The notes under the pieces were generated by a model. It was not told the origin of the DNA and searched no databases. It saw nothing but the letters and a program-made list of their open reading frames with translations. Made by a program: the position numbers and the translations under genes. Source: Dendrophyllia cribrosa (Eukaryota; Cnidaria; Anthozoa; Scleractinia; Dendrophylliidae). Taken from it: a stretch of 64,000 nt of DNA. The stretch covers positions 23,869,770 to 23,933,769 of the forward strand of contig JAJLRJ010000006.1 in the NCBI GenBank assembly GCA_024195265.1, given 5' to 3'. How positions within the stretch are numbered: position 1 is the stretch's first letter; the number at the start of each line of letters is the position of its first letter. Of the stretch, positions 1-13,557 are shown piece after piece.

Positions 1-1749
1 ACTCGATATGTCCACAATTATAGCAAGGAAATCTATTTTTCTTTTATGCTTATACAGTCACTTACCTCTTGCAGGACAGCCTTGGGCAAATCTCCATACG
101 ATGTCAAAGGAACCGTCTTTTTTGCTATTATGACAAATGGAACATCTTGACCTATGTAAACAGTCTTCTCAAGAACAAGGAAGTTATAATGCAAGCCACA
201 GTGTACCTATGTGTTGATCAGAGTCTCTTTTCTCTGTAGCTTCACCGATATAGCACACGGTTTGAATGCAACTAAAGTCTCACATTTTCCTTCGGTGCTT
301 TGTTTGTTTGCAAACTACAATGTTTGAAGAGCAACTTCAGAATTGTTGAGCAGGTTCCATTGTTTAGTTTACCATTACAAATTTCAACTTTTGATAGAGA
401 CCAGTAGGTGCACCGTTGAAGCAAAGATCATGGGTTTCATTCCCATTGAAGACTCGCTATGTCCAGAATTATAACGAAGGAAATTGACTTTTCTTTTATG
501 CTTTTACAGTCACTTACCTCTTGCAGGACAGCCTTGGGGAAATCTCCGTACGATGTCACAGGAAGCGTCTTCTTTGGCTGTTATGACACCTGGAACTTCC
601 TGACCTGTATAAACAGTCTTCTCAAGAAAAAAGAAGTTGTAATGCAAGCCACAGTATACCTATGTGTTGATCAGAGTCTCCTTTCTCAGTAGCTGCACCG
701 ATATAGCAAACGGTTTGAATGCAACAAAACTCTCACATTTTCCTCCTCTGCTTTGTTTGTTCGCAAACTACAATGTTTGAAGAACAACTTCAGAATTGTT
801 GAGCAGCGACCATGGTTATGAGGACCATTACAAATTGCAACTTTTTAAAGAGATCTGTAAGTCCACTATTAAAGCAAAGATCATGGGTTTCATTCCCATT
901 GAGGACTCGATATGTCCACAATTATAGCAAGGAAATCTATTTTTCTTTTATGCTTATACAGTCACTTACCTCTTGCGGGACAGCCTTGGGCAAATCTTCA
1001 TACGATGTCACAAGAAGCGTCTTTTTTGGCTGTTATGACATTGCACCTGGAACTTCTTGACCTGTATAAACAGTCTTCTCTAAAACAAGGAAGTTATAAT
1101 GCAAGCCACAGTGTACCTATGTGTTGATCAGAGTCTCTTTTCTCTGTAGCTTCACCGATATAGCAAACGGTTTGAATGCAACTAAAGTCTCACATTTTCC
1201 TTCTGTGCTTTGTTTGTTTGCAAACTACAATGTTTGAAGAGCAACTTCAGAATTGTTGAGCAGGTTCCATTGTTAAGATTACCATTGCAAATTTCAACTT
1301 TTGATAGAGACCAGTAGGTGCACCGTTAAAGCAAAGATCATGGGTTTCATTCCCATTGAAGACTCGATATGTCCACAATTATAGCAAGGAAATCCATTTT
1401 TCTTTTATGCTTATACAGTCACTTACCTCTTGCAGGACAGCCTAGGGTAAATCTCCATACGATGTCACAGGAAGCGTCTTCTTTGGCTCTTATGTCACCT
1501 GGAAGTTCCTGACCTAAATAAACAGTCTTCTCAAGACCAAGGAAGTTATAATGCAAGCAACAGTTTACCTATGTGTTGACTAGAGTCTGTTATCTCAGTA
1601 GCTTCACCGATATAGCAAACGGTTTGAATGCAACTAAAGTCTCACATTTTCCTCTTGTGCTTTGTTTGTTTGCAAACTACAATGTTTGAAGAACAACTTC
1701 AGAATTGTTGAGCAGCGACCATGGTTTTGAATACCATTACAAATTGCAA

Positions 1750-4700
1750 CTTTTTAAAGAGATCTGTAAGTCCACCGTTAAAGCAAAGATCATGGGTTTC
1801 ATTCTTATTAAAGACTCGATATGTCCACAATTATAACGAAGGAAATCGATTTTTCTTTTATGCTTATACAGTCACTTACCTCTTGTAAGACAGCCTCGGG
1901 CAAACCTCCATACGATGTCAAAGGAAGCGTCTTCTTTGGCTGTTATGACACCTGGAACATCTTGACCTATATAAACAGTCTTCTCAAGAACAAGGAAGTT
2001 AGAATGCAAGCCACAGTATACCTATATGTTGATCAGAGTCTCTTTTCTCAGTAGCTTCACCGATACAGCTAACGGTTTGACTGCAACTAAACTCTCAGAT
2101 TTTGCTCCTGTGCTTTGTTTGTTTGCAAACTACAATGTTTGAAGAGCAACTTCAGAATTGTTGAGCAGCTTCCATGGTTTTAAATACCATTACAAATTTC
2201 AAGTTCTGATAGAGACCAGTAGTTGCACCGTTAAAGCAAAGATCATGGGTTTCATTCCTGTTAAAGTTTGGATATGTCCACAATTATAGCGAAGGATATC
2301 GATTTTTCTTTTATGGTTATACAGTCACTTACCTCTTGCAGGACAGCCTTGGGTAAATCTCCATACGATGTCACAGTAAGCGTCTTCTTTGGCTGATCTG
2401 ACATCTGGAACTTCCTGACCTTTATAAACAGTCTTCATAAGAACAAGGAAGTTATAATGCAAGCCACAGTATACCTATGTGTTGATCAGAGTCTCTTTTC
2501 TTAGTAGATTCACCGATATAGCAAACGGTTTGAATGCAAGTAAACTCACACATTTTCCTCCTGTGCTTTGTTTGTTTGCAAAATACAATGTTTGAAGAAC
2601 AACTTCAGAATTGTTGAGGAGCGACCATGGTTTTGAATACCGTTACAAATTGCAATTTTTTAAAGAGATCTGTAAGTCCAACGTTAAAGCAAAGTTCATG
2701 GGTTTCATTCCCATGGAAGACTCGATATTTCCACTATTATAACCAAGGAAATCGACTTTTCTTTTATGCTGATACACTCACTTACCTTTTGCAGGACAGC
2801 CTTGGGCAAATCTCAATACGATGTCACAGGAAGCGTCTTCTTTGGCTGTTATGACACCTGGAACTTCCTGACCTGTATAAACAGTCTTCTCAAGAACAAG
2901 AAAGTTAGAATGCAAGCCACAGGTTACCTATGTGTTGATCAGAGTCTCTTTTCCAGTAGCTTCACCGATATAGCAAACGGTTTGAATGCAACTACACTCT
3001 CACATTTTCCTCCTGTGCTTTGTTTGTTTGCAAACTACAATGTTTGAAGAACAACTTCAGAATTGTTGAGCAGCGACCATGGTTTTGAATACCATTACAA
3101 ATTGCAACTTTTGAAAGAGATCTGTAAGTCCAACGTTAAAGCAAAGATCATGGGTTTCATTCCCATCGAAGACTCGATATGTCCACAATTATAGCGAAGG
3201 TAATAGATTTTTCATTTATGCTATACAGTCACTTATCTCTTGCAGGACAGCCTTGGGCAAATCTTCATACGATGTCACAGGAACCGTCTTTTTTGGCTGT
3301 TATGACATTGCACCTGGAACTTCTTGACCTGTATAAACAGTCTTCTCTAAAACAAGGAAGTTATAATGCAAGCCACGATGTACCTATGTGTTGATCAGAG
3401 TCTCTTTTCTCAGTAGCTTCACCGATATAGGATACGGTTTGAATGCAACTAAAGTCTCACATTTTCCTCCTGTGCTTTGTTTGTTTGCAAACTACAATGT
3501 TTGAAGAACAACTTGAGAATTGTTGAGCAGCGACCATGGTTTTAAATTCCATTACAAATTGCAACTTTTTTAAGAGATCTGTAAGTCCACCGTTGAAGCA
3601 AAGATCATGGGTTTCATTCCCATTGAAGACTCGATATGTCCACAATTATAACGAAGGAAATTGACTTTTCTTTTATGCTTATACAGTCTCTTACCTCTTG
3701 CAGGACAGCCTTGGGCAAATCTCCGTACGATGTCACAGGAAGCGTCTTCTTTGGGTGTTATGACAACTGGAACTTTCTGACCTGTATAAACAGTCTTCTC
3801 AAGAACAAGGAAGTTATAATGCAAGCTACAGTATACCTATGTGTTGATCAGAGTCTCTTTTCTCAGTAGCTGCACCGATATAGGATACGGTTTGAATGCA
3901 ACTAAAGTCTCACATTTTCCTCCTGTGCTTTGTTTGTTTGCAAACTACAATGTTTGAAGAACAACTTCAGAATTGTTGAGCAGCGACCATGGTCTTAAAT
4001 ACCATTACAAATTGCAACTTTTTTAAGAGATCTGTAAGTCCACTGTTAAAGCAAAGATCATGGGTTTCATTCTCATTGAAGACTCGATATGTCCACAATT
4101 ATAACGAAGGAAATTGAGTTTTCTTTTATGCTTATACAGTCACTTATCTCTTGCAGGACAGCCTTGGGCAAATCTCCGTACGATGTCACAGGACGCGTCT
4201 TCTTTGGGTGTTATGACAACTGGAACTTCCTGATCTGTATAAACAGTCTTCTCAATAACAAGGAAGTTATAATACAAGCCACAGTATACCTATGTGTTGA
4301 TCAGAGTCTCCTTTCTCAGTAGCTTCAACGATATAGTAAACGGTTTGAATGCAACTAAACTCTCACATTTTCCTAGTGTGCTTTGATTGTTTGCAAACTA
4401 CAATGTTTGAAGAGCAACTTCAGAATTGTTGAGCAGCGACCATGGTTTTGAATACCAATACAAATTGCAAATTTTTATAGAGACCTGTAAGTCCACCGTT
4501 AAAGCAAAGATCATGGGTTTGATTCCCATTGAAGACTCGATATGTCCACAATTATAGCAAGGAAGTTTATTTTTCTTTTATGCTTGAACAGTCACTTACC
4601 TCTTGCAGGACAGCCTTGGGCAAATCTTCAAACGATGTCACAGGAAGCGTCTTTTTTAGCTGTTATGACATCTGGAACTTCCTGACCTGTATAAACAGTC

Positions 4701-6303
4701 TTCTCAAGAACAAGGAAGTTATAATGCAAGCCACAGTATACCTATGTGTTGATAAGAGTCTCTTTTCTCAGTAGCTTCACCGATATAGCAAACGGTTTGA
4801 ATGCAACTAAAGTCTCACATTTTCCTCCTGTGCTTTGTTTGTTTCCAAACTACAATGTTTGAAGAGCAACTTCAGAATTGTTGCGCAGCGACCATGGTTT
4901 TGAGTACGAATACAAATTGCAAATTTTTATAGAGACCTGTAAGTCCACGGTTAAAGCAAAGATCATGGGTTTGATTCCCATTGAAGACTCGATATGTCCA
5001 CAATTATAGCGAAGGTAATAGATTTTTCATTTATGCTATACAGTCACTTACCTCTTGCAGGACAGCCTTGGGCAAATCTTCATACGATGTCACAGGAACC
5101 GTCTTTTTTGGCTGTTGTGACACCTGGAACTTCCTGATCTGTATAAACAGTCTTCTCAAGAACAAGGAAGTTATAATGCAAGCCACAGTATACCTATATG
5201 TTGATCAGAGTCTCTTTTCTCAGTAGCTTCACCGATATAGTAAACGGTTTGAATGCAACTAAACTCTCACATTTTCCTAGTGTGCTTTGTTTGTTTGCAA
5301 ACTACAATATTTGAAGAGCAACTTCAGAATTGTTGAGCAGCGACCATGGTTTTGAATACCAATACAAATTGCAAATTTTTATAGAGACCTGTAAGTCCAC
5401 CGTTAAAGCAAAGATCATGGGTTTGATTCCCATTGAAGACTCGACATGTCCACAATTATAGCAAGGAAGTCTATTTTTCTTTCATGCTTGAACAGTCACT
5501 TACCTCTTGCAGGACAGCCTTGGGAAAATCTTCAAGCGATGTCACAGGAAGCGTCTTTTTTGGCTGTTATGACATCTGGAACTTCCTGACCTGTATAAAC
5601 AGTCTTCTCAAGAACAAGGAAGTTATAATGCAAGCCACAGTGTACCAATGTGTTGATCAGAGTCTCTTTTCTCAGTAGCTTCACCGATATAGCAAACGGT
5701 TTGAATGCAACTAAACTCTCACATTTTCCTCCTGTGCTTTGTTTGTTTGCAAACTACAATGTTTGAAGAGCAACTTCAGAATTGTTGAGCAGGTTCCATT
5801 GTTTTGAATACCATTACAAATTTCAACTTTTGATAGAGATCTGTAAGTCCAACGTTAAAGCAAAGATCATGGGTTTCATTCCCATTAAAGACTCGATATG
5901 TCCACAATTATAACGAAGGAAATCGATTTTTCTTTTATGCTGATACAGTCACTTACCTCTTGCAGGACAGCCTTTAGCAAATCTCCGTACGATGTCACAG
6001 GAAGCGTCTTCTTTGGCTGTTATGACACCTAGAACTTCCTGACCTGTATATACAGTCTTCTCAAGAACAAGGAAGTTATAATGCAAGCCACAGGATACCT
6101 ATGTGTTGATCAGAGTCTCTTTTCTCAGTAGCTTTACCGATGTAGCGAACGCTTTGAATGCAACTAAACTCTCACATTTTCCTCCTGTGCTTTGTTTGTT
6201 TGCAAACTACAATGTTTTAAGAGCAACTTCAGAATTGTTGAGCAGTTTCCATGGTTTTGAATACCATTACAAATTTCAACTTTTTGAAGAGATCTGTAAG
6301 TCC
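1750..6303 (+). repeat. Higher-order repeat block A, copy 1
   Basis: This ten-monomer block recurs 7,254 bp downstream (16 x 453.4 bp). I noticed fewer than a dozen base differences by eye, for example 2,649 T versus 9,903 G. The left break lies between about 1,690 and 1,800. The right break is at about 6,304, where ATGGGTTTCATTCCCATTG in this copy faces ACGGGTTTCATTCGCATCC in the other. The near-identity points to a recent duplication by unequal exchange. Confidence 0.9.
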
Positions 6304-9055
6304 ACCGTTAAAGCAAAGATCATGGGTTTCATTCCCATTGAAGACTCGATATGTCCACAATTATAACCAAGGAAATTGACTTTTCTTTTATGCTTATAGA
6401 GTCACTTACCTCTTGCAGGACAGCCTTGGGCAAATCTTCATACGATGTCACCGGAAGCGTCTTTTTTGGCTGTTATGACATTGCATCTGGAACTTCTTGA
6501 ACTGTATAAACAGTCTTCTCTAAAACAAGGAAGTTATAATGCAAGCCACGATGTACCTATGTGTTGATCAGAGGATCTTTTCTCAGTAGCTTCACCGATA
6601 TAGGATATGGTTTGAATGCAACTAAAGTCTCACATTTTCCTCCTGTGCTTTGCTTGTTTGCAAACTACAATGTTTGAAGAACAACTTCAGAATTGTTGAG
6701 CAGCGACCATGGTTTTAAATACCATTACAATTTGCAACTTTTTTAAGAGATCTGTAAGTCCACCGTTGAAGCAAAGATCATGGGTTTCATTCCCATTGAA
6801 GACTCGATATGTCCACAATTATAAGAAGGACAGCTATTTTTCTTTTATGCTTATACAGTCACTTACCTCTTGCGGACAGCCTTGGGCAAATCTTCATACG
6901 ATGTCACAGGAAGCGTCTTTTTTGGCTGTTATGACATTGCACCTGGAACTTCTTGACCTGTATAAACAGTCTTCTCTAAAACAAGGAAGTTATAATGCAA
7001 GCCACGATGTACCTATGTGTTGATCAGAGTCTCTTTTCTCAGTAGCTTCACCGATATAGGATACGGTTTGAATGCAACTAAAGTCTCACATTTTCCTCCT
7101 GTGCTTTGTTTGTTTGCAAACTACAATGTTTGAAGAACAACTTCAGAATTGTTGAGCAGCGACCATGGTTTTAAATTCCATTACAAATTGCAACTTTTTT
7201 AAGAGATCTGTAAGTCCACCGTTAAAGCAAAGATCATGGGTTTCATTCTCAATGAAGACTCGATATGTCCACAATTATAACGAAGGAAATTGAGTTTTCT
7301 TTTATGCTTATACAGTCACTTATCTCTTACAGGACAGCCTTGGGCAAATCTCCGTACGATGTCACAGGAAGCGTCTTCTTTGGGTGTTATGACAACTGGA
7401 ACTTCCTGATCTGTATAAACAGTCTTCTCAATAACAAGGAAGTTATAATACAAGCCACAGTATACCTATGTGTTGATCAGAGTCTCTTTTCTCAGTAGCT
7501 TCAACGATATAGTAAACGGTTTGAATGCAACTAAACTCTCACATTTTCCTAGTGTGCTTTGATTGTTTGCAAACTACAATGTTTGAAGAGGAACTTCAGA
7601 ATTGTTGAGCAGCGACCATGGTTTTGAATACCAATACAAATTGCAAATTTTTATAGAGACCTGTAAGTCCACCGTTAAAGCAAAGATCATGGGTTTGATT
7701 CCCATTGAAGACTCGATATGTCCACCATTATAGCAAGGAAGTTTATTTTTCTTTTATGCTGATACAGTCACTTACCTCTTGCAGGACAGCCTTAGGCAAA
7801 TCTCCATACGATATCACAGGAAGCGTCTTCTTTGGCTGTTATGAAACCTGGAACTTCCTGACCTTTATATAAAGTCTTCTCAAGAACAAGGAAGTTAGAA
7901 TGCAAGCCACAGTTTACCTATGTGTTGATCAGAGTCTGTTTTCTCAGTAGCTTCACCGATATAGCAAACGGTTTGAATGCAACTAAAGTCCCACATTTTC
8001 CTCCTGTGCGTTGTTTGTTTGCCAACTAGAATGTTTGAAGAGCAACTTCAGAATTGTTTGGCAGCGACCATGGTTTTGAATACCATTACAATTTGCAAAT
8101 TTTTAAAAGATCTGTAAGTCCACCGTTAAAGCAAAGATCATGGGTTTCATTCCCATTGAAGACTCGATATGTCCACAATTATAACGAAGGAAATCGATTT
8201 TTCTTTTATGCTGATACAGTCACTTACCTCTTGCAGGACAGCCTTGTGCAAATCTGCGTACGATGTCACAGGAAGCGTCTTCTTTGGCTGTCATGGCAAC
8301 TGGAACTTCCTGACCTGTATAAACAGTCTTCTAAAAAACAAGGAAGTTATAATGCAAGCCACAGTGTACCTATGTGTTGATCAGAGTCTCTTTTCTCAGT
8401 AGCTTCACCGATATAGGATACGGTTTGAATGCAACTAAAGTCTCACATTTTCCTCCTGTGCTTTGTTTGTTTGCAAACTACAATGTTTGAAGAACAACTT
8501 CAGAATTGTTGAGCAGCGACCATGGTTTTGAGTACCATTACAAATTGCAACTTTTTAAAGAGATCTGGAAGTCCACTGTTAAAGCAAAGATCATGGGTTT
8601 CATTCCCATTGAAGACTCGATATGTCCACAATTATAACGAAGGAAATCGATTTTTCTTTTATGCTGATACAGTCACTTACCTCTTGCAGGACAGCCTTAG
8701 GCAAATCTCCATACGATGTCACAGGAAGCGTCTTCTTTGGCTGTTATGAAACCTGGAACTTCCTGACCTTTATAAACAGTCTTCTCAAGAACAAGGAAGT
8801 TAGAATGCAAGCCACAGTTTACCTATGTGTTGATCAGAGTCTCTTTTCTCAGCAACTTCACCGATATAGCAAACGGTTTGAATGCAACTGAAGTCTCACA
8901 TTTTCCTCCTGGTCTTTGTTTGTTTGCAAACTGCAATGTTTGAAGAACAACTTCAGAATTGTTGAGCAGCGACCATGGTTTTGAATACCATTACAAATTG
9001 CAACTGTTTAAAGAGATCTGTAAGTCCACCGTTAAAGCAAAGATCATGGGTTTCA
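6304..9055 (+). repeat. Higher-order repeat block B, copy 1
   Basis: This block follows A1 directly and recurs at about 15,824-19,028. The offset is 9,520 bp (21 monomers) for the first part and 9,973 bp (22 monomers) from about 7,200 onward, so the second copy contains one extra monomer. The right end is at about 9,056, where CTTATTAAAGACTCG (start of A2) replaces CCCATTGACGACTCG. Confidence 0.85.
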
Positions 9056-12000
9056 TTCTTATTAAAGACTCGATATGTCCACAATTATAACGAAGGAAAT
9101 CGATTTTTCTTTTATGCTTATACAGTCACTTACCTCTTGTAAGACAGCCTCGGGCAAACCTCCATACGATGTCAAAGGAAGCGTCTTCTTTGGCTGTTAT
9201 GACACCTGGAACATCTTGACCTATATAAACAGTCTTCTCAAGAACAAGGAAGTTAGAATGCAAGCCACAGTATACCTATATGTTGATCAGAGTCTCTTTT
9301 CTCAGTAGCTTCACCGATATAGCTAACGGTTTGACTGCAACTAAACTCTCAGATTTTGCTCCTGTGCTTTGTTTGTTTGCAAACTACAATGTTTGAAGAG
9401 CAACTTCAGAATTGTTGAGCAGCTTCCATGGTTTTAAATACCATTACAAATTTCAAGTTCTGATAGAGACCAGTAGTTGCACCGTTAAAGCAAAGATCAT
9501 GGGTTTCATTCCTGTTAAAGTTTGGATATGTCCACAATTATAGCGAAGGATATCGATTTTTCTTTTATGGTTATACAGTCACTTACCTCTTGCAGGACAG
9601 CCTTGGGTAAATCTCCATACGATGTCACAGTAAGCGTCTTCTTTGGCTGATCTGACATCTGGAACTTCCTGACCTTTATAAACAGTCTTCATAAGAACAA
9701 GGAAGTTATAATGCAAGCCACAGTATACCTATGTGTTGATCAGAGTCTCTTTTCTTAGTAGATTCACCGATATAGCAAACGGTTTGAATGCAAGTAAACT
9801 CACACATTTTCCTCCTGTGCTTTGTTTGTTTGCAAAATACAATGTTTGAAGAACAACTTCAGAATTGTTGAGGAGCGACCATGGTTTTGAATACCGTTAC
9901 AAATGGCAATTTTTTAAAGAGATCTGTAAGTCCAACGTTAAAGCAAAGTTCATGGGTTTCATTCCCATGGAAGACTCGATATTTCCACTATTATAACCAA
10001 GGAAATCGACTTTTCTTTTATGCTGATACACTCACTTACCTTTTGCAGGACAGCCTTGGGCAAATCTCAATACGATGTCACAGGAAGCGTCTTCTTTGGC
10101 TGTTATGACACCTGGAACTTCCTGACCTGTATAAACAGTCTTCTCAAGAACAAGAAAGTTAGAATGCAAGCCACAGGTTACCTATGTGTTGATCAGAGTC
10201 TCTTTTCCAGTAGCTTCACCGATATAGCAAACGGTTTGAATGCAACTACACTCTCACATTTTCCTCCTGTGCTTTGTTTGTTTGCAAACTACAATGTTTG
10301 AAGAACAACTTCAGAATTGTTGAGCAGCGACCATGGTTTTGAATACCATTACAAATTGCAACTTTTGAAAGAGATCTGTAAGTCCAACGTTAAAGCAAAG
10401 ATCATGGGTTTCATTCCCATCGAAGACTCGATATGTCCACAATTATAGCGAAGGTAATAGATTTTTCATTTATGCTATACAGTCACTTATCTCTTGCAGG
10501 ACAGCCTTGGGCAAATCTTCATACGATGTCACAGGAACCGTCTTTTTTGGCTGTTATGACATTGCACCTGGAACTTCTTGACCTGTATAAACAGTCTTCT
10601 CTAAAACAAGGAAGTTATAATGCAAGCCACGATGTACCTATGTGTTGATCAGAGTCTCTTTTCTCAGTAGCTTCACCGATATAGGATACGGTTTGAATGC
10701 AACTAAAGTCTCACATTTTCCTCCTGTGCTTTGTTTGTTTGCAAACTACAATGTTTGAAGAACAACTTGAGAATTGTTGAGCAGCGACCATGGTTTTAAA
10801 TTCCATTACAAATTGCAACTTTTTTAAGAGATCTGTAAGTCCACCGTTGAAGCAAAGATCATGGGTTTCATTCCCATTGAAGACTCGATATGTCCACAAT
10901 TATAACGAAGGAAATTGACTTTTCTTTTATGCTTATACAGTCTCTTACCTCTTGCAGGACAGCCTTGGGCAAATCTCCGTACGATGTCACAGGAAGCGTC
11001 TTCTTTGGGTGTTATGACAACTGGAACTTTCTGACCTGTATAAACAGTCTTCTCAAGAACAAGGAAGTTATAATGCAAGCTACAGTATACCTATGTGTTG
11101 ATCAGAGTCTCTTTTCTCAGTAGCTGCACCGATATAGGATACGGTTTGAATGCAACTAAAGTCTCACATTTTCCTCCTGTGCTTTGTTTGTTTGCAAACT
11201 ACAATGTTTGAAGAACAACTTCAGAATTGTTGAGCAGCGACCATGGTCTTAAATACCATTACAAATTGCAACTTTTTTATGAGATCTGTAAGTCCACTGT
11301 TAAAGCAAAGATCATGGGTTTCATTCTCATTGAAGACTCGATATGTCCACAATTATAACGAAGGAAATTGAGTTTTCTTTTATGCTTATACAGTCACTTA
11401 TCTCTTGCAGGACAGCCTTGGGCAAATCTCCGTACGATGTCACAGGACGCGTCTTCTTTGGGTGTTATGACAACTGGAACTTCCTGATCTGTATAAACAG
11501 TCTTCTCAATAACAAGGAAGTTATAATACAAGCCACAGTATACCTATGTGTTGATCAGAGTCTCCTTTCTCAGTAGCTTCAACGATATAGTAAACGGTTT
11601 GAATGCAACTAAACTCTCACATTTTCCTAGTGTGCTTTGATTGTTTGCAAACTACAATGTTTGAAGAGCAACTTCAGAATTGTTGAGCGGCGACCATGGT
11701 TTTGAATACCAATACAAATTGCAAATTTTTATAGAGACCTGTAAGTCCACCGTTAAAGCAAAGATCATGGGTTTGATTCCCATTGAAGACTCGATATGTC
11801 CACAATTATAGCAAGGAAGTTTATTTTTCTTTTATGCTTGAACAGTCACTTACCTCTTGCAGGACAGCCTTGGGCAAATCTTCAAACGATGTCACAGGAA
11901 GCGTCTTTTTTAGCTGTTATGACATCTGGAACTTCCTGACCTGTATAAACAGTCTTCTCAAGAACAAGGAAGTTATAATGCAAGCCACAGTATACCTATG

Positions 12001-13557
12001 TGTTGATAAGAGTCTCTTTTCTCAGTAGCTTCACCGATATAGCAAACGGTTTGAATGCAACTAAAGTCTCACATTTTCCTCCTGTGCTTTGTTTGTTTCC
12101 AAACTACAATGTTTGAAGAGCAACTTCAGAATTGTTGAGCAGTGACCATGGTTTTGAGTACGAATACAAATTGCAAATTTTTATAGAGACCTGTAAGTCC
12201 ACGGTTAAAGCAAAGATCATGGGTTTGATTCCCATTGAAGACTCGATATGTCCACAATTATAGCGAAGGTAATAGATTTTTCATTTATGCTATACAGTCA
12301 CTTACCTCTTGCAGGACAGCCTTGGGCAAATCTTCATACGATGTCACAGGAACCGTCTTTTTTGGCTGTTGTGACACCTGGAACTTCCTGATCTGTATAA
12401 ACAGTCTTCTCAAGAACAAGGAAGTTATAATGCAAGCCACAGTATACCTATATGTTGATCAGAGTCTCTTTTCTCAGTAGCTTCACCGATATAGTAAACG
12501 GTTTGAATGCAACTAAACTCTCACATTTTCCTAGTGTGCTTTGTTTGTTTGCAAACTACAATATTTGAAGAGCAACTTCAGAATTGTTGAGCAGCGACCA
12601 TGGTTTTGAATACCAATACAAATTGCAACTTTTTATAGAGACCTGTAAGTCCACCGTTAAAGCAAAGATCATGGGTTTGATTCCCATTGAAGACTCGACA
12701 TGTCCACAATTATAGCAAGGAAGTCTATTTTTCTTTCATGCTTGAACAGTCACTTACCTCTTGCAGGACAGCCTTGGGAAAATCTTCAAGCGATGTCACA
12801 GGAAGCGTCTTTTTTGGCTGTTATGACATCTGGAACTTCCTGACCTGTATAAACAGTCTTCTCAAGAACAAGGAAGTTATAATGCAAGCCACAGTGTACC
12901 AATGTGTTGATCAGAGTCTCTTTTCTCAGTAGCTTCACCGATATAGCAAACGGTTTGAATGCAACTAAACTCTCACATTTTCCTCCTGTGCTTTGTTTGT
13001 TTGCAAACTACAATGTTTGAAGAGCAACTTCAGAATTGTTGAGCAGGTTCCATTGTTTTGAATACCATTACAAATTTCAACTTTTGATAGAGATCTGTAA
13101 GTCCAACGTTAAAGCAAAGATCATGGGTTTCATTCCCATTAAAGACTCGATATGTCCACAATTATAACGAAGGAAATCGATTTTTCTTTTATGCTGATAC
13201 AGTCACTTACCTCTTGCAGGACAGCCTTTAGCAAATCTCCGTACGATGTCACAGGAAGCGTCTTCTTTGGCTGTTATGACACCTGGAACTTCCTGACCTG
13301 TATATACAGTCTTCTCAAGAACAAGGAAGTTATAATGCAAGCCACAGGATACCTATGTGTTGATCAGAGTCTCTTTTCTCAGTAGCTTTACCGATGTAGC
13401 GAACGCTTTGAATGCAACTAAACTCTCACATTTTCCTCCTGTGCTTTGTTTGTTTGCAAACTACAATGTTTTAAGAGCAACTTCAGAATTGTTGAGCAGT
13501 TTCCATGGTTTTGAATACCATTACAAATTTCAACTTTTTGAAGAGATCTGTAAGTCC
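9004..13557 (+). repeat. Higher-order repeat block A, copy 2
   Basis: Second copy of block A, 7,254 bp from the first. A1+B1 together make one 7.25-kb higher-order unit, and A2 begins the next one. The exact left edge is blurred, because the sequence just upstream of the clear A signature (about 9,056) also resembles A1. Confidence 0.9.

Noticed and set aside
459..692. 70-108-codon plus-strand frames repeated throughout 1-47,000 as protein genes
   Set aside because: They recur because the monomer recurs. Many sister units have stops or frameshifts in the same place, two different frames are open in the same units, and the peptides show no domain.
3570..3824. Minus-strand 62-84-codon frames in the satellite (also at 10,824 and 16,719)
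   Set aside because: Antisense shadows of the same monomer. Present only in duplicated blocks.
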